A DNA stretch of 64,000 nt from M3007 sp033764075 (GTDB taxonomy: Bacteria > Bacteroidota > Bacteroidia > Chitinophagales > Saprospiraceae): the NCBI GenBank assembly GCA_033764075.1, contig JANRJH010000051.1:15946-79945 (forward strand), written 5' to 3'. Under the pieces are notes generated by a model. It searched no databases. It worked only from the letters and a program-made list of their open reading frames with translations, and had not been told where the DNA came from. A program made the position numbers and the translations under genes. Of the stretch, positions 38,531 through 45,705 are shown piece after piece; within the stretch, counting starts at the first letter, position 1; each line of letters begins with the position of its first letter.

Positions 38531-40638
38531 CCAACGCCTGACGCTGCACCGGTTGGATTCTTCACCGGCCCTTCCGGGTAGTCGCCGTACCAGTCGGCAC
38601 ACCACTCGCGCACATTCCCGCTCATATCGTACAGCCCCAGTTCGTTGGCCGCATTGCCTTTTACAGGGTGGGTTTTGCTACCGGCATTGCCGTCGTACCA
38701 CGCCACAGCGCCAAGGGTATTGCCACCTGCGTACCGGTACCCCTTGCTGCGGGCGCCGCCCCGGGCAGCGTACTCCCACTCCGCCTCGGTGGGCAGGCGG
38801 TAGCGTGCGCCGCCGCTGCGGGCGTTGAGCTTTTGCAGGAATTGCCGGATGTCGTTCCAACTGACGTTTTCTACCGGACAGTCGTCGCAGCCTTTGAATC
38901 GCAATTCCGGCGGGTCTTCGCCCATCACCGCCCGCCACTGTTTTTGGGTCACCTCCGTTTCGCCGATGTAAAAATCGTTGAGGGTGACCTGGTGGGCGGG
39001 TTTCTCGTCGTCCTCGCAGTTGCTGTCCCGCCCGTCCTGGCAGCCCATGGTAAATGTTCCGCCTTTTACGAACACCATGGTGGCGCCGGGTAGCGGGTCG
39101 GTGTAGCGCTCCCCCTTTGCCGGGGGCGTGGCCGGCTGTCCGGCATCCCCCAGTCCGGGCCGGCGCTCGCCCAGGCGGGAGCCCGGGTCGGGTCGGCGGC
39201 CCTCACCGGCCGGGGTGTCGATCGGTCCGTCCGGCAGGTTATCCCGCAGCGGCCCGTCCAGTCGGTTCCCGGGCAGCGGAGGCAGCTGGTCCTCGCTTTT
39301 CCGTTTTTCGATCGACTCCCGGATGACGGGTTGCCATTCCGGGCGCTGTTCGCCGAGCATCTGGAGTTTTTCCTGGTATTTGGGTTCGGGGAAGGTTTGC
39401 AGGAACTGTTCGATGCGGGGCGCGTCGGGCTGTTGTTGCAGTTCGTCGAGCGATTGTTGGGCCAGCTGGTCCAGCTTGCCCCACACGGCTTTTTTGTGCT
39501 CGTCCGGGGGCGCCTCGTCGTATTTTTCCTTCACATAGGTCAGGTAGCTGCGCACGATGGCCGGGTCTTCGGAGAGCATGGCGCGGCGGTAGTAGGCTTT
39601 TTCGCAGTATTTGGGGTTGTCGTCGTGTTCTTCGATGAAGCGGGCGTAGGCGGCCTCGCTGTTTTGGATGCTGGCGATCCACCAGTCGCGGGTCACCGGA
39701 GGGGTGAGGGCCCAGCCTACGGACGTGCCCACCAGCAAAAAAGCGAGAAACAGCGCTGCCGTGCGCAGGCCCTGGCCGCCCGGCCGTCGGCCAATCGGCG
39801 GCGGCGGGGGCGGCGGCACGGATTGGGGCGCCGGAGGCCGGTAGTACGTCTCCGCTTCCGCCGGGTCGGGTGCTCCGGCAAACGCGAGCGCCGGGCCGGC
39901 CTGTTTTTCGGGCACGTCGGCCGGGCCGCGGGAGGCGCCGTCGGCGAGCACCTGGACGTGTTCTTCCAGTACGCGCTCGCGGACTTCCTTTTCGCCGTCC
40001 ACGATTTCGACGACGCACACCTTGAGTTCCAGGGTGTGCTCGCCGGGCAGCAGGGGCGTCACGTATATTTTCCACTGGGTGTACTCTTCCCCGTCGAGGT
40101 CGATGGTCTGTGTGCTGCGGCTGTCGGGCCGTATGCCGAAGTGGCGGCCCCCGCTGGGGTCGCTGAGTTCGACGAGCATGGACTTGCTGATCTTTTTCAG
40201 GCGCCGCTGCTCGGTGTACACATCCACGGTGAAGTCCTGCACCAGCACACCGGGGTCGGTGGCGATGCGCACCACGCAGAGGGTCTCCAGCCCCAGGGGC
40301 ATGGCGCGGGGGATGCGGTAGAGCAGGTTGCTGGACTTGTCCTGGGTGTTGGGTGCGGCGGGGGCGTCCCATTCCGACGCTTTGAGGTCGCGGACGAGCA
40401 GCAGCAGTTCCCGGCGCACGGCGTTTTCGAGCACGCTGATCTCCCGGGTGTCGGCTGCGCCGGCGACGCTGAGCGCACGGGCGTCGTTGTAGCGGGCGAG
40501 CAGGAGCAGGAGCTCGTCCTGGCGCGGGGAGGCGGGGGGCAGCACGCCGCGCAGGTAGGCGATGGCGCCCGGCAGGTCGCGGGCGAGCAGGTCTTCTGCT
40601 TCGCGGAGGATGTCGGCAAAAGGTTTGGGCAGGGGCAT
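38404..40638 (-). CDS. EAD11-like adaptor domain / beta domain / membrane helix / FGE-sulfatase fold protein
   Basis: 744 residues from the ATG at 40638. Residues ~1-95 (FADILREAEDLLARDLPGAIAYL...LLLLLARYNDA) look like effector-associated domain EAD11, an adaptor of bacterial conflict systems. Residues ~110-232 form a beta-rich domain (CVVRIATDPGVLVQDF to VLEEHVQVL) that often follows EADs. A Pro-rich linker, one membrane helix (~291-311) and a helical repeat region follow. The C-terminal FGE/C-lectin fold (~513-744) has FVKGGTFTMGC, VTQKQWRAVMG, RLPTEAEWEYAARGG and GNVREWCADWYG. The first of the two copper-binding Cys of true formylglycine-generating enzymes is missing near GGSWSLTPRHC, so it is probably a binding module rather than an enzyme. 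Confidence 0.85.
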   Translation of the reverse strand: MPLPKPFADILREAEDLLARDLPGAIAYLRGVLPPASPRQDELLLLLARYNDARALSVAGAADTREISVLENAVRRELLLLVRDLKASEWDAPAAPNTQDKSSNLLYRIPRAMPLGLETLCVVRIATDPGVLVQDFTVDVYTEQRRLKKISKSMLVELSDPSGGRHFGIRPDSRSTQTIDLDGEEYTQWKIYVTPLLPGEHTLELKVCVVEIVDGEKEVRERVLEEHVQVLADGASRGPADVPEKQAGPALAFAGAPDPAEAETYYRPPAPQSVPPPPPPPIGRRPGGQGLRTAALFLAFLLVGTSVGWALTPPVTRDWWIASIQNSEAAYARFIEEHDDNPKYCEKAYYRRAMLSEDPAIVRSYLTYVKEKYDEAPPDEHKKAVWGKLDQLAQQSLDELQQQPDAPRIEQFLQTFPEPKYQEKLQMLGEQRPEWQPVIRESIEKRKSEDQLPPLPGNRLDGPLRDNLPDGPIDTPAGEGRRPDPGSRLGERRPGLGDAGQPATPPAKGERYTDPLPGATMVFVKGGTFTMGCQDGRDSNCEDDEKPAHQVTLNDFYIGETEVTQKQWRAVMGEDPPELRFKGCDDCPVENVSWNDIRQFLQKLNARSGGARYRLPTEAEWEYAARGGARSKGYRYAGGNTLGAVAWYDGNAGSKTHPVKGNAANELGLYDMSGNVREWCADWYGDYPEGPVKNPTGAASGVGRVIRGGSWSLTPRHCRAAYRGNNSPGFRINGVGFRLAASPQ

Positions 40639-40720
40639 ACACACAGGTTTGACGGGGATAAAAGTATGGTTTTTTGGTGATGTGTAGGTTGGTGGGCGGT
40701 GGAGGACGCTTATAAGGGAA

Positions 40721-40838
40721 AAAAATCCGCAAAATCCGCGTTCGCGCAGCGATCCGTTTCATCCGCGTGCCATCCCTCGCTAGAAATGGCACACGGATGA
40801 AACGGATCGCTGCGCGAACGCGGATCACCGCGGATTTA
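40721..40838. repeat. Family A inverted repeat, third copy (arms in reverse order)
   Basis: Here the arms are swapped: the segment ending GTGCCA at 40772 pairs with that starting TGGCAC at 40787 around a 14-base loop, with one mismatch in ~37 bases and further pairing outward (AAATCCGC / GCGGATTT). So the element can occur as head-to-head or tail-to-tail pairs of one ~45-base unit. Confidence 0.92.
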
Positions 40839-40841
40839 TTC

Positions 40842-40871
40842 CCGTTGGCAGGCGTCCTCGCCAACAACGGC
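40842..40871. repeat. Family B single palindromic arm
   Basis: CGTTGGCAGGCGTCCTCGCC followed by AACAACGGCA is an isolated, slightly altered copy of the family B arm, adjoining a family A element. Confidence 0.7.
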
Positions 40872-40906
40872 AAAAGCCTCGATCTCAGGTTGGAATAAGG
40901 ACAGAT

Positions 40907-41145
40907 TTACCGCAACATCTTCCCCTCCCCCCAAGCCCACACTTCCAACGGATAATCCGCATACGCCGCTTCAAACTTGCCGTACTTGCCGGGTTTGAAC
41001 ACGGCCCGGTTGAACTTGACCTCGATGGCCCTGCCGGCGTATGCATTTTCCTCGATCACAAAATCAACTTCGTTGCCGTCTGCCGTGCGCCCATCAGCAC
41101 CGTGGCTTCCTTTGCCGGCAGGTGGGCGAGCAGCTTTGCGAGCAT
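40907..41145 (-). pseudogene. Remnant of an AAA-type ATPase with DUF4143
   Basis: From the ATG at 41145 the frame reads MLAKLLAHLPAKEATVLMGA then RQT, the start of an ATPase up to the beginning of its Walker A motif. It then changes frame and continues as TADGNEVDFVIEENAYAGRA to the end (YADYPLEVWAWGEGKMLR), which is the C-terminal part of DUF4143. The whole middle (roughly 300 residues in intact homologues) is deleted and the two ends are out of frame. The junction lies in a short GC repeat (CGGCAGACGGCA). Such ATPases are common in Bacteroidota; function unknown. Confidence 0.85.
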
Positions 41146-41226
41146 GGTGTGTTTCTTCTCGAAAAAATACGATATTTGAAACGGTTTTTTCGAAAATATC
41201 CGATAATTTTAAAAAACGTTTGTTTT

Positions 41227-41260
41227 TATTCGTCCTACGAGTATACTCGTAGGACGAATA
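41227..41260. promoter_or_regulatory. 34-bp perfect palindrome
   Basis: The half-site TATTCGTCCTACGAGTA (41227-41243) is followed directly by its exact complement (41244-41260), with no spacer. It lies 82 bases upstream of the ATPase remnant and 7 bases after the DUF1501 stop. The minus-strand sequence after it is A-rich rather than T-rich, so it is not a normal intrinsic terminator; an operator for the dead ATPase gene or a cruciform-type element is more likely. Confidence 0.7.
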
Positions 41261-41267
41261 CGAGCAA

Positions 41268-42470
41268 TCAAACAAACCCCATCAAATCAAAACGCGCCTG
41301 AAGAATGGGCTCTGCCGGCGTTTGCAGCCATTTTTCGAGCAACGTAGCGTACACCTGCCGGAAGTCGATGTTGTATTTCAGGTCGCCCTTGTCCAGGTCG
41401 GCGAGGTTAGGCAGGTCGTTGATCAGGCCTTTTTGCCGGAGGGCGCCGCCCATAAAAAACATCTGGTTGGCGGTGCCGTGGTCGGTGCCGGAGCCGGCGT
41501 TTTGGGCTACGCGGCGACCGAACTCGGAGAAGGTGACCACCAGCACGTCGTTCCACCGGCCGTTTTTCCGCATGTCGGCGGCGAAAGCGGCGAGGGCCTC
41601 GTCCATCTGTTTGAACAGGCGGCTCTGCTGGCCGGACTGGTTCACGTGGGTGTCGAAGCTGCCGTGGGAGAGGTAGTACACGCTGGTGTCGGTGTCGGCC
41701 AGGATGAGCGACGCGATGGTGCGGAAGCTGCGGCCGATCTCGGAGTCGGGGTAGCCGGCGCCGCTGGGGCGTGCCTTTGTTTTTTCGTACAGGTAGTCGG
41801 CCGACGCCAGGGTCTCGGTCATGGTTTTGTACAGGTAGCCGACGGGCGCTTCGGGGTCGTGCCGGGGCTGCGCGGCGGCGTAATCGGCGAAGTAGGGGCT
41901 GCGGGCGGTGTCGTACAGCCGTTTGGGGTCGAGCAGGGCGAGGCCCTTCATGTCGCCGCCTTTGAGTGCCAGGCTGAGCGTGTCGTCGATCTCCAGCGTA
42001 GCCGTCGGGCGTTCGCAGCCCCGGCACTGGGCGTCGAGGTAGCGGCCGAGCCAGCCGGTGTTCCAGTACTGGTCGGCGGGGCTGGCGCTGTGCCAGATGT
42101 CCATGCTGCGGAAGTGCGAGCGGTCGGGGTTGGGGTAGCCGACGTTGTGCAGGATGCCGAGGTAGCCGTCGTCGTACAGCCCCTTCATGCCCTGCAGCAT
42201 GGGGTGCAGCCCGGCCTCTGTGCCGAGGGCCAGGGCTTCTTCGCGTTTGATGGCCAGGCGCGGGCGCTCGCGGTAGTAGATGTCGTTGCGCACGGGGACG
42301 ACGGTGTTGAGCCCGTCGTTGCCGCCGCTGAGCTGCAGCACGACGAGGATGCGGCCTTTGTGCGCCAGCGCGCCCGGGCGCTGGAACGCCTGCAGGAACT
42401 GGGGCGCCCAGAGGGAGGCGGTAGCCAGGGACGCGGTTTTGAGGAAATGGCGACGGGAGAGGGTGGGCAT
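41268..42470 (-). CDS. DUF1501 family protein (Tat-exported)
   Basis: 400 residues from the ATG at 42470. The N-terminus is a Tat signal: SRRHFLKTASLATASLWAPQFLQA. The DUF1501 body shows VVLQLSGGNDGLNTVVPVRNDIYYRERP, SHFRSMDIWHSA, YLSHGSFDTHVNQSGQQSRLF and VVTFSEFGRRVAQNAGSGTDHGTANQMFFMGG, with metal-binding-type Asp/His positions similar to alkaline-phosphatase superfamily sulfatases. The biochemical activity is unknown. It follows the DUF1800 gene by 11 bases and forms an operon with it, a pairing seen across many phyla. Confidence 0.92.
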   Translation of the reverse strand: MPTLSRRHFLKTASLATASLWAPQFLQAFQRPGALAHKGRILVVLQLSGGNDGLNTVVPVRNDIYYRERPRLAIKREEALALGTEAGLHPMLQGMKGLYDDGYLGILHNVGYPNPDRSHFRSMDIWHSASPADQYWNTGWLGRYLDAQCRGCERPTATLEIDDTLSLALKGGDMKGLALLDPKRLYDTARSPYFADYAAAQPRHDPEAPVGYLYKTMTETLASADYLYEKTKARPSGAGYPDSEIGRSFRTIASLILADTDTSVYYLSHGSFDTHVNQSGQQSRLFKQMDEALAAFAADMRKNGRWNDVLVVTFSEFGRRVAQNAGSGTDHGTANQMFFMGGALRQKGLINDLPNLADLDKGDLKYNIDFRQVYATLLEKWLQTPAEPILQARFDLMGFV

Positions 42471-42481
42471 ATTGTTCGATT

Positions 42482-43918
42482 TTAACAAACCTGGTATTCG
42501 GGTGTGGCCATCAGCTGCACGATGGCGCTTTTCAGGCGGGTGTCGCGGCTTTTGGGGTCGGTATATGCTTCCAGGACAGCCAGCGGGGGCCTGGAGTTGG
42601 GCGCCTGCCAGAGGTGTTCGGCCAGGCGGGGAATGAGGTCCTGGTCGGGCGTTTTTTCAAAAATTTTGGTCGGCAAGGCCCAGTCGATGGTGGCGCGCAG
42701 TTGCCGGCCGCTCCGGGCGCCGCCCATGCCCATGTCCTGATCGTCGTCGTCTTTGGTGTTCACATCGAGGTCGGAGCCCAGCGCAAGCAGCTGGGGGATG
42801 CGCAGGCGCAGCATGAGGGAGCTGGAGTCGATCCAGGTTTTGCCGCCGGGCCATCCGGCCACGTTGGGCGGAAAAAAGAGGATCTGCCCCAGCGCTTTTT
42901 GGATAAAGAGCTGGGTTTCGGGGTTTTCCAGCTGGAGGGGCAGGGTGCGGCGTATGCCGACCCACAGTTCCACGGGCGATTTTATCTTGACGCCCACGTT
43001 TTTTTCATCGTAAAACCAGTCGCTGGTGAAGATGTCGTCCAGCAGGGACATAATATCGTACTTGTTCTGGTAAAACCGGTCGCCGAGCTGACGGATGCGG
43101 TCTTGGGGCACGTCCTGTTCGTTGACGAGGAATCGGTAGATTTTTCCGGTGATGAAATAGGCGGTCTGGCGTTGGTCGAGCAGGATGTCGAGCACGTCGT
43201 CGCCCCCGAGGTTGCCCGTTTTGCCGAGTACGGTTTTGGCGCCGGTGTCGTGCACGCCCTGTCGGAAAACGAAATCGCCCGCCAGGTTGAACCCCCAGCC
43301 GGTGAACGCGCGGGCGGCCTCCTTGATGTCTTTTTCGGTGTAATGGCCCCGGCCCAGGGTGAACAGTTCCATGACTTCGCGGGCGAAGTTTTCGTTGGGC
43401 GACTGTTTTCGGTTTTGCTGGTTGTTGAGGAAGGCGAGCATGGCCGCGCTTTTGGACACCCCTTGCAGCAGGGCGCCGAAGTTGCCCAGGGCGTTGTTGC
43501 GCACCACCTCCAGCAGTTGTTGCTGGTACAGGATGTTGATGTTGCGGCTGGCGAAGTGGCCGTGCCAGAACAGGGCCATTTTTTCCCGAAGCTGGGCTTT
43601 GGTGTGCGACATCTCGTCGAGCCACAGCAGGTTGAGGCTGCGCAGGTCTTCGCGGCTCTGCTTGCGGATTTGCTTTTTCTGCTCGTCGGTGAGTTGGCTG
43701 ATTTCCGTTCGGCTGATTTCGCCGAAGCCCATGCCCACGCCTTGGAGGGCGTTGGAGGCCACCGCAAACGCGAGGGGCTTACCGGCGGCATCGGCTTTCA
43801 GTTTGGACCAGGCCTGTGCGGGGGTCAGTTTGGCCCATTCCGGCCAGGTTTTGCTGCCGGGGCCGAATCCGGCGCGCCACAGGAGGTGGCGTATTTGTTG
43901 CTCTTTGGTCGAAGCCAT
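42482..43918 (-). CDS. DUF1800 family protein
   Basis: 478 residues. Family stretches include IRHLLWRAGFGPGSKTW, EKMALFWHGHFASRNINILYQQQLLEVVRNNALGNFGALLQ, NENFAREVMELFTLGRGHYTEKDIKEAARAFTGWGFN and FFPPNVAGWPGGKTWIDSSSLMLRLRIP. DUF1800 proteins are large, usually secreted with DUF1501 partners; no enzymatic role is established. There is no obvious N-terminal signal peptide, unlike the Tat-exported partner, so it may travel with DUF1501 or act before export. The start at 43918 gives the usual N-terminal motif. Confidence 0.92.
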   Translation of the reverse strand: MASTKEQQIRHLLWRAGFGPGSKTWPEWAKLTPAQAWSKLKADAAGKPLAFAVASNALQGVGMGFGEISRTEISQLTDEQKKQIRKQSREDLRSLNLLWLDEMSHTKAQLREKMALFWHGHFASRNINILYQQQLLEVVRNNALGNFGALLQGVSKSAAMLAFLNNQQNRKQSPNENFAREVMELFTLGRGHYTEKDIKEAARAFTGWGFNLAGDFVFRQGVHDTGAKTVLGKTGNLGGDDVLDILLDQRQTAYFITGKIYRFLVNEQDVPQDRIRQLGDRFYQNKYDIMSLLDDIFTSDWFYDEKNVGVKIKSPVELWVGIRRTLPLQLENPETQLFIQKALGQILFFPPNVAGWPGGKTWIDSSSLMLRLRIPQLLALGSDLDVNTKDDDDQDMGMGGARSGRQLRATIDWALPTKIFEKTPDQDLIPRLAEHLWQAPNSRPPLAVLEAYTDPKSRDTRLKSAIVQLMATPEYQVC

Positions 43919-44009
43919 GTGATTTGCGCACTGTTTGTGGACAGATAACGCATATCAAGACGGGCGGGCGTGTCCCGGGTTTAAAGGCTTAACAGAAGTT
44001 TAGGAAAAT

Positions 44010-44462
44010 TTACAGGGCCGACACCGCCAGCCCCATCGTTTCCGCCGTGCTGAGCAGGAGCCGGTGCGCGCCAAAGTCGAACACCAGGGCATCGTTGGCG
44101 GAGAGCCCGTCTTCGTTTTTGCTGAGCAGGATGGCACGCAGCGTTTCCCCCACCAGGGGAGCCCACAGCGCCGACCGGTTGGCGTCGAGCAGGTGCAGGG
44201 CAAGGCCGCGTGATTTCAGGTCACGGGCCGTGGCCATCAGTTGCTCGGGCGTGATGGCGCGCATGGCGGGCTCCTCGGCGTCGGCGGCCAGCAGCAGGGT
44301 CGGACCTTCTGCAAACAGCAGCTCCAGCGCGTGCAGGTACTCGGCCCGGGCGGCAGGCACGGTGAAGTAATGCACCTGCTCAAGGGTCTGCCCCTCGAGG
44401 GATAGAAAATGTTCCAGTTCGGTCTGTTGGAAGCAGTGGGACGGGAGGTCGTTGTTTTGCAC
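44010..44462 (-). CDS. Hypothetical protein with GTG start
   Basis: 150 residues from a GTG at 44462; there is no earlier or nearby ATG before MRAITPE. The sequence is soluble and Leu/Ala-rich (QVHYFTVPAARAEYLHALELLFAEGPTLLLAADAEEPAMRAI, LKSRGLALHLLDANRSALWAPLVGETLRAILLSKNEDG, DALVFDFGAHRLLLSTAETMGLAVSAL), consistent with an alpha/beta domain. No family is recognised. Codon use and the minus-strand AT-rich upstream segment (TAATTTTA) support a real gene. Confidence 0.6.
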   Translation of the reverse strand: MQNNDLPSHCFQQTELEHFLSLEGQTLEQVHYFTVPAARAEYLHALELLFAEGPTLLLAADAEEPAMRAITPEQLMATARDLKSRGLALHLLDANRSALWAPLVGETLRAILLSKNEDGLSANDALVFDFGAHRLLLSTAETMGLAVSAL

Positions 44463-44488
44463 GGGGTAAAATTAGTACACTCCAGCCA

Positions 44489-44553
44489 ACTACCGACTAC
44501 CGACAACCGACTACCGACAACCGAAAGCCGACTACCGACTACCGACAACCGAC
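44489..44553. repeat. Heptamer array ACTACCG/ACAACCG
   Basis: About nine tandem 7-base units alternating CTACCGA and CAACCGA with one altered unit (AAGCCGA). They lie between the hypothetical gene and the aminopeptidase promoter. A similar array is at 60010. Confidence 0.85.
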
Positions 44554-44570
44554 AGCATAAAAAAACACCC

Positions 44571-44578
44571 TACCTTTG
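44571..44578 (+). promoter_or_regulatory. -7 element TACCTTTG of the M29 aminopeptidase gene
   Basis: Exact TAnnTTTG match whose last base is 6 bases before the ATG at 44585, again implying a leaderless transcript; it rules out the TTG at 44576 as a start. Confidence 0.65.
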
Positions 44579-44584
44579 CCCATC

Positions 44585-45676
44585 ATGCTCAACGCCTACG
44601 CCAAACTGCTGGTTCGCTACTGCCTGAACGTGCGACCCGGCGACAAGATGTTCGTCAGCACCACCCTGCTCGCCGAACCCCTGCTGCGCGAAGTGTACGC
44701 CGAAGCCCTGGAGGCCGGCGCCGCCGCAGTGGAGTACGAGCTGGTTTTCCGCGAGCGCGAGCGCCTGTTCATGCGCCACGCCACCGAAGTTGCCCTGCGC
44801 ACCCCGCCCCTGCAAAGCGAACGGGCCATGGCGGCGTTCGACGCCTACCTGCACATCCGCGCGCCGTTCAACCTGCGCGAGAGCGCCTCCGCCGACCCGG
44901 AGCGCGCCCGCATCCGCCAGGAGGCGCTGGCGCCACTCAACCGCGACTATTTCGAGCGGACCGCCGACCGAAGGCTGAAACGCAACCTCTGCCAGTTTCC
45001 CACCGACGCCGCCGCCCAGGAAGCCGGCATGTCGCTGAGCGAATACGAACAATTTGTGTACGGCGCCTGCGGGCTGCTCGGCCCCGACCCCATCCAGCAC
45101 TGGCTCGACGTGCGCGCCCGCCAGCAACACATCGTCGACCACCTCAACCGCTGCACCGACATCCGCTACTGCACCGAAGGCACCGACATCCGCTTCAGCA
45201 CCCGGGGCCGTACCTGGATCAACTCCGACGGCCAAACCAACATGCCCTCCGGCGAGGTGTACACCAGCCCGGTCGAGGACAGCGTGCAGGGCGTCGTCCA
45301 CTTCTCTTACCCCGGCCTGTACCAGGGCAAAGAGGTGGAAGGTGTAACCCTTTGGGTAAAAGATGGATACATCGAAAAATGGGAGGCACGCCGCGGGCAG
45401 GAATTTCTCGACCACATCTTCACCCTGCCCGGCACCCGGCGCTTCGGAGAAGCCGCCATCGGCACCAACTACAACATCACCCGGATGACCAAAAACATCC
45501 TGTTCGACGAAAAGATTGGCGGCACCATGCACATGGCCATTGGACAAAGCTACCTGCAGTGCGGGGGCAAAAACGAGTCCGGCGTGCACTGGGACATGAT
45601 CACCGACATGACCCGCGGGGGGGAAGTATGGGCGGATGGCGAATTGATTTACCGGGACGGGAAGTTTTTGTTTTAA
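44585..45676 (+). CDS. Aminopeptidase of family M29 (thermophilic aminopeptidase type)
   Basis: 363 residues from the ATG at 44585. M29 enzymes are cytosolic dimeric metallo-aminopeptidases with two metal ions. Expected active-site residues are visible: the Glu of NMPSGEVYTSPVED, the Glu/Gly region VEGVTLWVKDGYIEKWEA, the His and Tyr of MHMAIGQSY, and the His-x-Asp of SGVHWDMITDM. The N-terminal domain (YAKLLVRYCLNVRPGDKMFVSTTLLAEPLLREVYAEALEAGA) is complete. The SNF2 gene follows after 29 bases and may be cotranscribed. Confidence 0.94.
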   Translation: MLNAYAKLLVRYCLNVRPGDKMFVSTTLLAEPLLREVYAEALEAGAAAVEYELVFRERERLFMRHATEVALRTPPLQSERAMAAFDAYLHIRAPFNLRESASADPERARIRQEALAPLNRDYFERTADRRLKRNLCQFPTDAAAQEAGMSLSEYEQFVYGACGLLGPDPIQHWLDVRARQQHIVDHLNRCTDIRYCTEGTDIRFSTRGRTWINSDGQTNMPSGEVYTSPVEDSVQGVVHFSYPGLYQGKEVEGVTLWVKDGYIEKWEARRGQEFLDHIFTLPGTRRFGEAAIGTNYNITRMTKNILFDEKIGGTMHMAIGQSYLQCGGKNESGVHWDMITDMTRGGEVWADGELIYRDGKFLF

Positions 45677-45705
45677 AAAAAACATTCAACTGTAGAAACC
45701 CCGAA

